Shown piece by piece: positions 8,070 through 18,104 of a stretch of DNA of 64,000 nt (position 1 is the stretch's first letter; every line of letters begins with the position of its first letter). The notes beneath the pieces are model-generated. The model was not told the origin of the DNA and did no database searches. It saw only the letters and a program-made list of their open reading frames with translations. This stretch comes from Lentibacillus cibarius. Its GTDB lineage: Bacteria; Bacillota; Bacilli; Bacillales; Amphibacillaceae. The position numbers and the translations under genes are program-made. The stretch is taken from the NCBI RefSeq assembly GCF_005887555.1, contig NZ_VCIA01000001.1:2852001-2916000 (forward strand), given 5' to 3'.

Positions 8070-11000
8070 ACTATTTCAGCATTTAAAGTTTTTGAAACCA
8101 GGAAAACGTATTAATGACGGGTGGACAGAAGAAAGCCCCAGACAACGCGAATGGGAGAAAATGTACCGGAACAGGTGGGCACATGATAGGGTCGTCCGCT
8201 CCACACATGGGGTGAACTGTACCGGCTCATGCAGCTGGAAAATCTACGTGAAAGACGGAATTATTACATCAGAAACACAGCAGACGGATTATCCAACGAC
8301 AGGGGCTGACTTCCCGGAATATGAACCGCGGGGATGTCCGAGAGGTGCGAGTTTTTCCTGGTATACATACAGCCCGGTCCGTGTGAAATATCCTTACGTT
8401 CGCAGTGATTTGTTCCGGCTTTGGAAGGATGAACTTGATGCAGGAAATGACCCTGTTACAGCTTGGAAAAATATTACCGGAGATCCAGATAAACGACAGC
8501 AGTATGTCAAGGCACGCGGTAAAGGCGGCTTTGTGAGGGCGGATTGGCGCGATGTGTGTGTAATGATTGCCAGTTCCATCATCCATACCATCCAAACGTA
8601 TGGACCAGACCGTGTCACCGGGTTCAGCCCGATTCCGGCGATGTCTATGGTTAGTTATTCCGGTGGGTCACGTTTTCTGTCGCTCATAGGCGGAAATATT
8701 CTAAGTTTCTATGACTGGTATGCTGATTTACCACCGGCTTCTCCACAAGTATGGGGCGAGCAGACAGATGTGCCGGAAAGCGGTGATTGGTACAACACGA
8801 AATATTTCATCATCTGGGGGACAAATTTGCCGCAGACGCGGACACCGGATGCCCACTTCATGGTGGAATCGCGTTACAACGGGACAAAAGTCGTTGGTGT
8901 CAGTCCAGACTATGCGGAATATGAAAAGTTTGCTGATATGTGGTTGCCGGCAAGGGCCGGAACCGATGCTGCACTTGCCATGGCAATGACACACGTCATA
9001 TTAAAGGAATTTTACGTGGATGAGCCGACACCGTATTTTATGAATTACACGAAAAAATTCACTGACCTGCCGTTTTTGATAACGGTTGATCAACAGGACA
9101 ATGAGTATCGGTCAGGACGCTTCCTGCATGCTGATGACCTGAACGATCAGGAAAAGCTTGGTGAGTGGAAGACGGTTGTATGGGACCTGAATACAAATGA
9201 ACCCACTGTACCGAATGGGACGCAAGGTCACCGCTGGGATGGTGGGAGCAAGTGGAACCTGGAACTGGAAAAAGACGACGGAACAACGATAAATCCCGAG
9301 CTGAGCTTTCTGCATATGGCTGATGAAGAGGTGCAGGTAGAGTTTCCGTATTTCGCTAAGGAGCATGGTGATATCGTCCGGCGGGGTGTGCCTGTGAAAT
9401 ATATAACTGATAAAGACGGGAATAGGCTACGCGTCACGACTGTTTATGATTTGATGATGGCACATACAGGAATAAGCCGTGGATTGCAAGGTGACTACCC
9501 GACGGATTACGATGATCCAAAACCTTACACACCTGCGTGGCAGGAGAGCATCACTGGTGTTCGTAAGCAGCATGTGATTCAAGTGGCCCGGGAATTCGCC
9601 GATAATGCGAAACGTACAGAAGGAAAATCTATGATCGCCATGGGCGGCGGCACGAACCATTGGTACCATAGTGATCAAATTTACCGTTCGATTTTGAACC
9701 TTGTCCTTTTAACGGGGTCTCAAGGTGTCAATGGTGGTGGCTGGGCCCATTATGTCGGCCAGGAGAAGGTTCGTCCTGTCGAAGGATGGCAAACTGTTGC
9801 CTTTGCTAAAGATTGGGGAAGTGCACCACGACAGCAAAATGGTACGTCCTTCTTTTATTTCGCAACAGATCAATACCGCTATGAAGAACGAGATGTTTTT
9901 AAAGATACAGCCTGGGGCGGGAAATACAATGACATGCATCCGGCTGATATTAATGCGCTGGCTGCACGACTCGGCTGGCTGCCATCGTATCCGCAGTTCA
10001 CCCAGAATTCCATTGATCTCGCCAAAGAAGCACGGGAAAATGGCGCACAAACGGACCAGGAAGTGATTAACGACATTGTGCATAGAATCAAGGACGGTAA
10101 GATTGACTGGTCGATTGAAAACCCGGATGATCCAAGAAATTTTCCGCGTGTGTTCTTTAATTGGCGTTCCAATCTGCTTGGCGACAGTGGAAAGGGCCAT
10201 GAATTTTTTGTCAAACATTTAATTGGCGGTGATGACCAGGTAATGGCCGCATCAGAAACATCCTGGCGTCCGGAAACCGTCCATATGAAAGAGGAAGGTG
10301 CAGAAGGGAAAGCCGACCTGTTCGTCAGTGTTGACTTCCGGATGACCAGTTCCGGGCTGTTTTCTGATATCGTTCTACCAGCAGCAACGTGGTACGAAAA
10401 GTATGATTTAAGCACCACGGATCTGCATCCGTTTATTCACCCATTTAATGCAGCGATATCCCCACCATGGGAATCGAAAAGTGATTGGGCAACTTTCCGT
10501 GAAATCAGTAAAGTCTTCTCAGAACTCGCCGAGGAGTATTTGCCAGGTGAAACGGAAGAGATTTTAACATCGCCGTTAGGTCATGATACCACCGATGAAA
10601 TCGCCCAACCAAATGGAAAAATCCTTGACTGGCGAAAAGGGGAAACCGAGGCTGTTCCAGGTAAAACGATGCCGAATATAAAAGTGGTTAAACGGGATTA
10701 CCCGAACGTCTACCAGAAAATGACGACAATCGGTCCTGCCTTAAAAAAAGGATATGGCATGAAAGGCGTGAAGCTGCCCGGTGCGAAAGTGTATGACGAA
10801 TTGAAGGAACGTCTCGGTGTATCAAAACGGGAAGGAATCGGAAAGGGCAATCCCGATCTCTACACAGATATGAAAGCGGCCGAGACAATTTTATTGATGT
10901 CCGGGGCAACCAACGGCAAACGAGCGGTAGAAGGCTGGGAATCCATGGAGGAAAAAACCGGCCAAGATTTATCCGACATTGCTAAAGGACATGAAGAAAC

Positions 11001-11733
11001 ATTTTACACAATGGCTGATCTTACTGCACAACCAAGACAGACGATTTCAACACCGGTTTGGAGCGGGCTCGAAAAAGGCGGACGTCGGTATTCGCCGTTC
11101 ACAGTAAATACGGAATACAGCATTCCGTGGCGAACACTAACTGGACGGCAAAGTTTTTATCTGGACCATGAAATGATGCTCGACTTTGGCGAAGGACTGC
11201 CAACGTATTTGCCACCAGTTAATAAAGGACCGTATGTGAAAGGCGAGAAAGAACCCGAACATGAGGAAAAGTCGATAACCGTTCGATATTTAACTCCACA
11301 CCAAAAATGGGGCATCCACACGATGTTTACCGAAACATCACCAATGGTTCAGCTGTTCCGGGGCTGGCAAGTTGTCTGGATGAACGAAGAAGATGGTGCA
11401 TCCATCGGTTTAAAGGATAATGACTGGATTGAGGTTTACAACCGGAATGGGGCCATCGCTGCCAGAGTTGTTCTGACATATCGTCTGCCAAGAGGCACCG
11501 CTTATATGTACCACGCACAGGATCGCACGATGGGTGTTCCGGGTACAACGGTCACCAAAAAGCGCGGCGGTACACATAACAGTGTGACACGAATTACGGC
11601 AAAACCGACGCATATGATTGGTGGGTATTCCCAACTAAGCTATGGGTTCAATTATTACGGGCCGACCGGAAGCCAACGTGATACGATTGCGGTCATCAAA
11701 CCGATGAAGGAGGTAAATTGGCTTGAGAATTAA
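8050..11733 (+). CDS. narG: Respiratory nitrate reductase, alpha (catalytic) subunit
   Basis: A 1227-residue molybdopterin oxidoreductase, full NarG length. It reduces nitrate to nitrite at a Mo-bis-MGD centre on the inner face of the membrane. The FS0 cluster ligands are visible as His53, Cys57, Cys61 and Cys96 (HGVNCTGSC ... GCPRG). The DWYADLPPASPQ segment holds the Asp Mo ligand. The C-terminal molybdopterin-binding part has WMNEEDGA and KRGGTHNSVTR. Start: ATG 8050 has GGTGA at a sensible distance; ATG 8038 is in frame but its AGG is only 2 bases away. It overlaps the preceding small gene by 20 bases and narH by 11. Confidence 0.97.
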   Translation: MEQSKNKLFQHLKFLKPGKRINDGWTEESPRQREWEKMYRNRWAHDRVVRSTHGVNCTGSCSWKIYVKDGIITSETQQTDYPTTGADFPEYEPRGCPRGASFSWYTYSPVRVKYPYVRSDLFRLWKDELDAGNDPVTAWKNITGDPDKRQQYVKARGKGGFVRADWRDVCVMIASSIIHTIQTYGPDRVTGFSPIPAMSMVSYSGGSRFLSLIGGNILSFYDWYADLPPASPQVWGEQTDVPESGDWYNTKYFIIWGTNLPQTRTPDAHFMVESRYNGTKVVGVSPDYAEYEKFADMWLPARAGTDAALAMAMTHVILKEFYVDEPTPYFMNYTKKFTDLPFLITVDQQDNEYRSGRFLHADDLNDQEKLGEWKTVVWDLNTNEPTVPNGTQGHRWDGGSKWNLELEKDDGTTINPELSFLHMADEEVQVEFPYFAKEHGDIVRRGVPVKYITDKDGNRLRVTTVYDLMMAHTGISRGLQGDYPTDYDDPKPYTPAWQESITGVRKQHVIQVAREFADNAKRTEGKSMIAMGGGTNHWYHSDQIYRSILNLVLLTGSQGVNGGGWAHYVGQEKVRPVEGWQTVAFAKDWGSAPRQQNGTSFFYFATDQYRYEERDVFKDTAWGGKYNDMHPADINALAARLGWLPSYPQFTQNSIDLAKEARENGAQTDQEVINDIVHRIKDGKIDWSIENPDDPRNFPRVFFNWRSNLLGDSGKGHEFFVKHLIGGDDQVMAASETSWRPETVHMKEEGAEGKADLFVSVDFRMTSSGLFSDIVLPAATWYEKYDLSTTDLHPFIHPFNAAISPPWESKSDWATFREISKVFSELAEEYLPGETEEILTSPLGHDTTDEIAQPNGKILDWRKGETEAVPGKTMPNIKVVKRDYPNVYQKMTTIGPALKKGYGMKGVKLPGAKVYDELKERLGVSKREGIGKGNPDLYTDMKAAETILLMSGATNGKRAVEGWESMEEKTGQDLSDIAKGHEETFYTMADLTAQPRQTISTPVWSGLEKGGRRYSPFTVNTEYSIPWRTLTGRQSFYLDHEMMLDFGEGLPTYLPPVNKGPYVKGEKEPEHEEKSITVRYLTPHQKWGIHTMFTETSPMVQLFRGWQVVWMNEEDGASIGLKDNDWIEVYNRNGAIAARVVLTYRLPRGTAYMYHAQDRTMGVPGTTVTKKRGGTHNSVTRITAKPTHMIGGYSQLSYGFNYYGPTGSQRDTIAVIKPMKEVNWLEN

Positions 11734-13219
11734 AGCGCAAGTTGCCATGGTGATGCACCTGGACAAATGTATTGGTTGTCACACGTGTTCCGTTACCTGT
11801 AAAACAACATGGACGAATCGCCCAGGTACCGAATATATGTGGTTCAATAACGTGGAAACAAGACCAGGTGTCGGCTACCCGCAGGAATGGGAGAACCAGG
11901 ATTATTATAAAGGCGGCTGGGAATTAAAAAATGGAAAACTCCGGCTGCGCGCGGGCGGACCGATCACGAAGCTAATGAACATTTTTTACAATCCAAATAT
12001 GGAATCTATGGACGATTATTATGAACCATGGACATATGACTATCAACATTTGATAAATAGTCCGAAATCAGAACATCTCCCGGTGGCAAGACCGAAGTCT
12101 ATGATTACTGGTAATTATATGGACAAGCCGGAATGGGGTTCCAACTGGGACGATGATTTGGCCGGTGGAAGTGAAGTGGTGTCACGCGATCCGAACGTGA
12201 AGGGGTTGCAGGATCATATCGCTATGGAATATGAAAAAACGTTCATGATGTACTTACCACGCATTTGCGAACATTGTCTGAATCCTTCCTGTGTCGCGTC
12301 CTGTCCATCAGGCGCTTTATACAAGCGTGATGAGGACGGAATTGTTCTAGTTGACCAGGAAGAATGCCGTGGCTGGCGCTTCTGTATGAACGGCTGTCCC
12401 TATAACAAAGTGTACTATAACTGGAACACGCATAAGGCTGAGAAGTGCAATTTCTGCTATCCAAGAACAGAGGCAGGACTGCCAACCATCTGTTCGGAAA
12501 CATGTGTCGGGCGTATCCGCTATATTGGTGTCGTTTTGTATGATGCTGACAGGGTGAAGGCCGCTGCATCGGTTGAGGACCCACAAGACTTATATGAAGC
12601 ACAGCTAAACTGTTTTCTTGACCCATTTGATGATGAGGTGATTAAAGCAGCGAAAGAAGATGGCATCAACGAAGAGTGGATAAAAGGCGCACAGGAATCA
12701 CCTATTTATAAAATGGCGATGAAATGGAAGATTGCACTTCCCTTGCATCCGGAGTACCGGACACTGCCGATGGTATGGTATGTACCGCCGCTCAGTCCGA
12801 TTATGAATCATATTACCAACGAACAGGAGCTGAACACGGATGGCTATATTCCGGCAGTTGACCAGATGCGGATTCCAATCAGTTATTTGGCCTCACTGCT
12901 CTCAGCAGGCGATACATCTGTCATTCGAAAAGTCCTATTGAAATTAACCGCCATGCGTGTACACATGCGATCGATTAATGTTGGCGGGATTGACGAACTG
13001 GGAAAAAGCAAATTGCTGGAAGAGGCAGGAACAGATGTAGAGACAATCGAGGAGATGGCTCGTCTTTTAGGAGTGGCCAAATATAATGAACGCTTTGTCA
13101 TTCCAACCGGGCGCAGGGAAATGGATGATGACCTGCATTATCGTCAGGGGGCGTGCAGTCTTGAGGATCTTGCCCCGCCTGAGGGAATGGTCACCTATCC
13201 GTATGAAAGGGGAAATTGA
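11723..13219 (+). CDS. narH: Respiratory nitrate reductase, beta (Fe-S) subunit
   Basis: A 498-residue electron-transfer subunit with four Fe-S clusters. Cysteine groups are visible: CIGCHTCSVTC (residues 16-26), CEHCLNPSCVASCP, CRGWRFCMNGCP (the Trp marks the 3Fe-4S cluster) and CNFC...CSETC. It passes electrons from NarI to NarG. TTG start at 11723 with GAAGGAGGT nine bases upstream, overlapping the narG stop. Length and motifs are intact. Confidence 0.97.
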   Translation: MRIKAQVAMVMHLDKCIGCHTCSVTCKTTWTNRPGTEYMWFNNVETRPGVGYPQEWENQDYYKGGWELKNGKLRLRAGGPITKLMNIFYNPNMESMDDYYEPWTYDYQHLINSPKSEHLPVARPKSMITGNYMDKPEWGSNWDDDLAGGSEVVSRDPNVKGLQDHIAMEYEKTFMMYLPRICEHCLNPSCVASCPSGALYKRDEDGIVLVDQEECRGWRFCMNGCPYNKVYYNWNTHKAEKCNFCYPRTEAGLPTICSETCVGRIRYIGVVLYDADRVKAAASVEDPQDLYEAQLNCFLDPFDDEVIKAAKEDGINEEWIKGAQESPIYKMAMKWKIALPLHPEYRTLPMVWYVPPLSPIMNHITNEQELNTDGYIPAVDQMRIPISYLASLLSAGDTSVIRKVLLKLTAMRVHMRSINVGGIDELGKSKLLEEAGTDVETIEEMARLLGVAKYNERFVIPTGRREMDDDLHYRQGACSLEDLAPPEGMVTYPYERGN

Positions 13220-13813
13220 ATGGAAGCCTATCAACAGATCGTGTTAATGGCCGCCTCGCGCTTACTCAGTTACCCGACACGCGAGGACTTACGTGATGTA
13301 CAGGTCATGGTGGAAACAATGGAGGGCCCGGAAGCGGTTAAAAGAACGGCTCGGGATGCGGCAGCGTCCATCTGCCGCATGCCGCTCCATGATTTGCAGG
13401 AACTGTACGTAGAAACATTTGACATGAATGAAAAATTAAGCTTGTACCTTTCCGCGCATGAATTCGGTGATAGCCCGAAACGTGGTGCAGCGCTTATAAG
13501 ACTACAAAAGACAGTTAGCCAAGCCGGGTATGAGCGTGTCGGGAACGAGCTGGCAGATTATATCCCGTTGCTGTATGAACTGATTGCTGTCACAAGCGAT
13601 GAGATAAACCACGAACGATTGCTTAACCGCCTTGGTGCTGTCACCCAGCGGATTTTTAACCAAGTGCCTGAAACAAGTCCCTACCACCTCGTTTTTTCCA
13701 TGCTGATGCAGGAAGTGTTCGAAACACCATCGCAATCTGATTTGGAAAAAATGGAACAAGAACGGGAGGAAGCAGATTTAGAAGAATTGCCTTACCCGAT
13801 TATGTACGGATAA
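13220..13813 (+). CDS. narJ: Nitrate reductase assembly chaperone
   Basis: A 197-residue TorD/NarJ-type chaperone that helps insert the Mo cofactor into NarG before membrane docking. It has the family pattern: N-terminal LMAASRLLSYPT, central LYLSAHEFGDSPKRGAAL and YIPLLYELIA, and an acidic C-terminus. The ATG follows the narH stop directly, with GAAAGGGGAA inside the narH end as ribosome site. Confidence 0.93.
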   Translation: MEAYQQIVLMAASRLLSYPTREDLRDVQVMVETMEGPEAVKRTARDAAASICRMPLHDLQELYVETFDMNEKLSLYLSAHEFGDSPKRGAALIRLQKTVSQAGYERVGNELADYIPLLYELIAVTSDEINHERLLNRLGAVTQRIFNQVPETSPYHLVFSMLMQEVFETPSQSDLEKMEQEREEADLEELPYPIMYG

Positions 13814-13912
13814 TACAATGCATGTCGAATCTGTATGTAGTTTATGGACTTTATATGACGATAAGTCTGTGAAACGTGTCATTAACTAAACATCGAGGAA
13901 GGAGGTGGGAAG

Positions 13913-14608
13913 ATGGCAGCTATTTTTTGGTGGGTTATCTTTCCATATATTACGCTAGCCATTATGATTTTTGGGAGTATTTACCGCTTTGCATTTAGGC
14001 AGCTATCGTGGGTTGCACCGTCAACGGAGTTTTTTGAGAAAAAATGGCTGAAGATCGGGTCACCACTGTTTCATTACGGGCTACTGTTTGCGTTCATAGG
14101 TCATGTGATGGGGATGGTGATTCCTAAAGCGTTTTATCATTGGATGGGTGTGTCAGACCACATGTATCATTTCCTGGCAATTTATGGCGGTGGTCTTGCC
14201 GGGCTAATGGTTGTTGTCGGGGTAGTAATTTTGCTCATTCGTAAAATGACGATTGACAGGGTCCGGGTGCATGCTACGTTTGCCGACTTTTTCTCTGTGA
14301 TTAGTCTAATTATCGTCGCAGGACTTGGTGTCTATGTAACACTCGTTTATAATACAACGGTTGTTGCTTATGAATACAGGGACACAATCGGACCGTGGTT
14401 TCGGAGTTTATTCGTATTTCGCCCGCAGTATGAGCTGATGACCGGTGTGCCGTTTGTGTTTCAGTTGCATGTCGTAGCGGCGTTCACCTTATTTGCATCA
14501 ATTCCATTCACGCAATTGGTCCATCTTTACAGTGCACCAGTCCATTACTTAAATCGCGCGTTCCAGCAATACCGGTCCCGATCAGCTTACAAACGAAGAG
14601 GAATTTAG
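13913..14608 (+). CDS. narI: Respiratory nitrate reductase, gamma (cytochrome b) subunit
   Basis: A 231-residue membrane protein with five predicted spans that carries two b hemes and oxidises menaquinol. It begins with FWWVIFPYITLAIMIFGSIY, has FHYGLLFAFIGHVMG in span 2, and paired His in spans 2 and 5 (FQLHVVAAF, FTQLVHLYSAP). The start has an excellent GGAGGTGGGAAG. The gap to narJ is 99 bases, where most nar operons overlap; no gene was found in it. A terminator follows at 14646-14703. Confidence 0.96.
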   Translation: MAAIFWWVIFPYITLAIMIFGSIYRFAFRQLSWVAPSTEFFEKKWLKIGSPLFHYGLLFAFIGHVMGMVIPKAFYHWMGVSDHMYHFLAIYGGGLAGLMVVVGVVILLIRKMTIDRVRVHATFADFFSVISLIIVAGLGVYVTLVYNTTVVAYEYRDTIGPWFRSLFVFRPQYELMTGVPFVFQLHVVAAFTLFASIPFTQLVHLYSAPVHYLNRAFQQYRSRSAYKRRGI

Positions 14609-14645
14609 TATGTTGGAAGACGGTCGGGACAAAAGTATTTAAAGC

Positions 14646-14703
14646 AAAATCCGAACGACGATTCAAAATGTTTCCGATTGATTTGAATCAGTTCGGATTT
14701 TTT
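14646..14703 (+). terminator. Terminator of the nar operon
   Basis: AAAATCCGAAC..GATTCAAA pairs with TTTGAATC..GTTCGGATTTTTT, giving a long stem with small interior mismatches and a T run. Confidence 0.85.
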
Positions 14704-14767
14704 ATTTATGGTAGGCGTTTTGACCGAACCAGCGGATAATTTCCTTTGAAGGGGTGCTGTCTTGCCG

Positions 14768-14825
14768 ATCGGTTCAAGTTCACAGAAATCGGCTCAAGTT
14801 CACCATATATCCGCTCAAACTGTCA
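14768..14825. repeat. Short degenerate 20-21 bp tandem repeat
   Basis: Three units in a row: ATCGGTTCAAGTTCACAGAA, ATCGGCTCAAGTTCACCATA(T) and ATCCGCTCAAACTGTCAAAA. It lies between the nar terminator and the end of the DegV gene. No coding frame runs through it. Confidence 0.6.
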
Positions 14826-14850
14826 AAATCCAAAAGCAGACTTTTTGTTC

Positions 14851-15711
14851 TCATTTATACGGGCTATTTAAAAAGAACAGGGCAAGGGTACCTGGTCCAG
14901 CGTGTGCGCCGATTGTGGAACCGACCATCTCAATTAGGATATCATCTGTTCCGAATTTTTCTTTAATCATGCTTGCTAATTTTTCGGCAGTTGCTAAGTC
15001 ATCACCATGGCTAATGCCGATTGTCTGGTTTGACAGATCGGTGCCTCGCGTTTCCATGATTGCTAGCATGCGTTTCAAAAGTTTTTTGGAGCCGCGTATT
15101 TTTTCCAGAGGTACCAGTTTGCCGTCTTCCACGTGGAGAATTGGTTTGACGTTAAGTAGCGATCCGACGAATGCCGCCGTTTTACTGACTCGCCCACCGC
15201 GGTACAAATAGTCAAGGTCATCAACAGTGAAAACGTGTTCCATATGGTCTGCGTGATACTTGGCAGTTTCAATAATTTCTCCAGTAGATGCGCCACCCTT
15301 GGCAAGTTGGGCCGCACGAAGGATGACAAGCCCGTAGCCGATAGAAGCACATTTCGTATCAATCACATGCAGCTCAGCTTCAGGCCAGGTTTCTTTTACT
15401 TCCTGCTCCATCATTTTCGCTGTCTGATAGGTACCTGATAACCCGGATGAAAAGGCTAGATACACTAATGGTTGCTTTGCTTCCGCATAGGATGTAAAAA
15501 TGGTTTTAAAGGTCTGTGGGGATACTTGGGAAGTTTTTGGGATTTCACCTTCCCGCATGGCTTTATAGACAGACTTCGGCATTATTTCCTGGCCATCTTT
15601 ATATTCTTGTCCGTTCAGCTGAACCATTAATGGTACCATTTTAATGTTTAATGCTTTATAATGTTCCTCAGATAAATCACATGCTGAATCAGCGAGGATG
15701 ACGGGATTCAT
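14851..15711 (-). CDS. yitS: DegV family fatty-acid-binding protein
   Basis: A 286-residue DegV-fold protein. Family members bind a fatty acid and present it to fatty acid kinase. Visible signatures are ILADSACDLS (N-terminal), LAFSSGLSGTYQ, and DDLDYLYRGGRVS with VKPILHVEDG. The start at 15711 has GAGGTGAT at the right distance; a GTG three codons earlier lies within that site. The symbol comes from synteny with the yitS-yitT block. Divergent from yitT. Confidence 0.88.
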   Translation of the reverse strand: MNPVILADSACDLSEEHYKALNIKMVPLMVQLNGQEYKDGQEIMPKSVYKAMREGEIPKTSQVSPQTFKTIFTSYAEAKQPLVYLAFSSGLSGTYQTAKMMEQEVKETWPEAELHVIDTKCASIGYGLVILRAAQLAKGGASTGEIIETAKYHADHMEHVFTVDDLDYLYRGGRVSKTAAFVGSLLNVKPILHVEDGKLVPLEKIRGSKKLLKRMLAIMETRGTDLSNQTIGISHGDDLATAEKLASMIKEKFGTDDILIEMVGSTIGAHAGPGTLALFFLNSPYK

Positions 15712-15817
15712 TCTTATCACCTCTTCTATTCGTTGTGTATAGTCTAAATCGGTTTGAAAGGATAGTCAAAAAAAGTAACGAAAATAATAATTAACTTGAC
15801 ATGAAAGGAGGGGAACC

Positions 15818-16660
15818 ATGTTTTTAGTCGAAGCGAAACGGATAATCATTGTCATATTCGGCGCCATCTTAAATGCGATGTCACTGAACTTATTCCTGAT
15901 TAAGGCCAATGTATATGCGAGTGGCTTCACAGGTGCCGCACAGCTTATTTCAAGTATTTTTAATGACTTTATCGGGATAGGGTTATCTACCGGTGTTATC
16001 CTATTTATTTTGAACATTCCAGTTGCGATACTGGGCTGGCTAAAAGTTGGAAAAGGATTTACTATTTACAGTGTCATATCAGTTATTGTTACCACACTTG
16101 CCCTGGAGATAATGCCTGTTGTCGAACTGTCTGGGGATATTATTTTAAATGCGGTGTTTGGTGGTGTTCTAGCCGGTGTTGGTGTCGGACTCACACTGAA
16201 GCATGGTGCGTCAACCGGTGGGATGGATATAGTCGCAATGGTACTATCCCGAATGAAAGACAAGCCAATTGGTACGTATTTTCTTATGCTTAATGCAATT
16301 ATTACAGCTATGGCTGGTATTCTGTATAACGCGGAGAACGCATTGTATACATTATTAACACTATATGTGACCACAAGTGTCATTGACGCAATCCATACAC
16401 GGCATGAAAAAGTTACCGCAATGATCATCACACATAAGGCGGAAGAACTGCAGCATGCCATTCATGATACAATGGTCCGAGGAATTACCATCCTCCCGGC
16501 GAAAGGGGCCTATACAAGAGAGGACAAAAACATGTTATATCTTGTTGTCACACGGTATGAACTGTATGATTTGGAACGAATTATTGGAGAAGTAGATCCT
16601 AACGCTTTCACCAATATTGTGCAAACAACAGGCATATTTGGCTTCTTTAGAAAAGATTAA
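15818..16660 (+). CDS. yitT: YitT family membrane protein (DUF2179 C-terminus)
   Basis: A 280-residue protein with five or six N-terminal membrane spans and a soluble C-terminal DUF2179 domain. Marks are LFLIKANVYASGFTGAAQLI near the start, LKHGASTGGMDIVA (residues 127-140), and TILPAKGAYTREDKNMLYLV near 230-250. The substrate or function is not known. AAAGGAGGGG precedes the ATG. It is adjacent and divergent to the DegV gene, as in B. subtilis yitS/yitT. Confidence 0.88.
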   Translation: MFLVEAKRIIIVIFGAILNAMSLNLFLIKANVYASGFTGAAQLISSIFNDFIGIGLSTGVILFILNIPVAILGWLKVGKGFTIYSVISVIVTTLALEIMPVVELSGDIILNAVFGGVLAGVGVGLTLKHGASTGGMDIVAMVLSRMKDKPIGTYFLMLNAIITAMAGILYNAENALYTLLTLYVTTSVIDAIHTRHEKVTAMIITHKAEELQHAIHDTMVRGITILPAKGAYTREDKNMLYLVVTRYELYDLERIIGEVDPNAFTNIVQTTGIFGFFRKD

Positions 16661-16818
16661 ATATAACGTAAAGACCTGCGGTGATATGTCAAGAGGAAAA
16701 TAACTAAATATTCGATTGTCAAGGTTCAATTTTGCGAAAAAAGGCATCAGGAAACTAGACCAGTAAATAAATGGAAATTACTGGTAATCAGTAAAAGGAT
16801 TTAGAAGCTATTTGTGCT

Positions 16819-18048
16819 TCATGCATTCACGCTCCTTTTTGGCGTGTAGATTTGGTGATTGCGTAGTAGCACATCCACCAAACGCACTAATTTTCTTGCG
16901 GTTAAGACGAGTGCTCTTTTGTGTTGATGCTTAGGTACTTCACTGTATTTTTTCGCGTAATATGCTTGATACTCAGGAACGTGCCGTCTTACCGAGTTGG
17001 CGGCTTCAACCAGGTAATATCTGAGGTACTGATTCCCGTTACGCGTAAGTGAAGTGTCGTCAGCTGTGAAGCGGCCTGATTGGTGCTTTCGCCAATAAAG
17101 GCCTGCATATTTGGCTATCTTAGTTTCATCATCAAATCGCTCAATTTGGCCGATTTCGGCGATGATTCCCGCAGTAAACACGGGCCCGATGCCTGGGATA
17201 GTGACAAGCGTTTGTGGCAGTCCAGCCATGATACGCTCGATTGCTTTATCAATTTCCTTTATCTGTTTTTGGAGTGTGCGAATGACTTCGATAGTTGTAC
17301 CAAGAATAACATCGATAGAGTCTTCCACAACCTTGTCCAGACGGTAAGAAGAACGAACGGCTTTCTGAATGGATTTCGCAACACATTCCGGGTCACCAAA
17401 GCGATTTCTGCCCTTTTCTTGTAGAAAATCAGCTAGATCTTCAACCGGCATTTGCGCAAGTTCATCCAGACTGAACTTCTCGAAAAACAGTTCCATCATG
17501 GCATTCCCAAAAACGGAAGAATCGACTTCCTCTTTGAAGGTATTGCATTTAAAACTCAAGTGTTGAAGGAAGTGCTGCTTTTCCTTGGTAACCTGATGAA
17601 CTAGCTGATACCTGGAGCGTGTAAGCTGTTGGAGCGCAACATATTGGCTCTCTTTGACAACAGACATTGGCAATCGGCCAAAACGCAGATAATCGGCGAT
17701 GACGAACGCATCAATTTCATCGGTTTTGTCCATGTCGCTATAACTCTTTTTAAAGTTCGCAATCTGTTTTGGATTCATGACAAATACCTCTGCGCCAAGT
17801 GCTTTGAGTGCCTCATCATGATGAAGAAACATGGATGGATGAAAACTATAAACGGACGTGGATTCAAGCCCGAATTTGAGCGTATCAACAGCCTGATCAC
17901 GCAAATATTCCAAAACAGTATCCCGAAGCTCACTAGCACCAGGAAGGTCATTGGAAACCGTGAAGGATTTAACCTTTTCTCCTTCACCATCCAGCAAACA
18001 AATCTTGATATCAAAAGAACTAACATCTAATCCAGCAAATAATTTCAT
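16819..18048 (-). CDS. IS110-family transposase (bridge-RNA-guided recombinase type)
   Basis: A 409-residue transposase. The N-terminal RuvC-like DEDD domain shows GLDVSSFDI (Asp8), the LESTSVY motif near residue 66, and KTDEIDAFVIADYL. The C-terminal Transposase_20 part shows LVTIPGIGPVFTAGIIAEIG, YAGLYW, and RNGNQYLRYYLVEAANS with the expected serine region. ATG 18048 has AAAGGAGGAG nine bases upstream; an upstream-extended frame lies in the leader and was not used. It looks intact, so the element may be active. Confidence 0.9.
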   Translation of the reverse strand: MKLFAGLDVSSFDIKICLLDGEGEKVKSFTVSNDLPGASELRDTVLEYLRDQAVDTLKFGLESTSVYSFHPSMFLHHDEALKALGAEVFVMNPKQIANFKKSYSDMDKTDEIDAFVIADYLRFGRLPMSVVKESQYVALQQLTRSRYQLVHQVTKEKQHFLQHLSFKCNTFKEEVDSSVFGNAMMELFFEKFSLDELAQMPVEDLADFLQEKGRNRFGDPECVAKSIQKAVRSSYRLDKVVEDSIDVILGTTIEVIRTLQKQIKEIDKAIERIMAGLPQTLVTIPGIGPVFTAGIIAEIGQIERFDDETKIAKYAGLYWRKHQSGRFTADDTSLTRNGNQYLRYYLVEAANSVRRHVPEYQAYYAKKYSEVPKHQHKRALVLTARKLVRLVDVLLRNHQIYTPKRSVNA

Positions 18049-18104
18049 GGGGGGTTCTCCTCCTTTCGATTTAGAATCATTGGTACTATTTCTTGGACGC
18101 CCTG

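Noticed and set aside
8269..8618. Minus-strand frames inside narG
   Set aside because: They are shadows of a highly conserved plus-strand gene; the same holds for others inside narG and narH.
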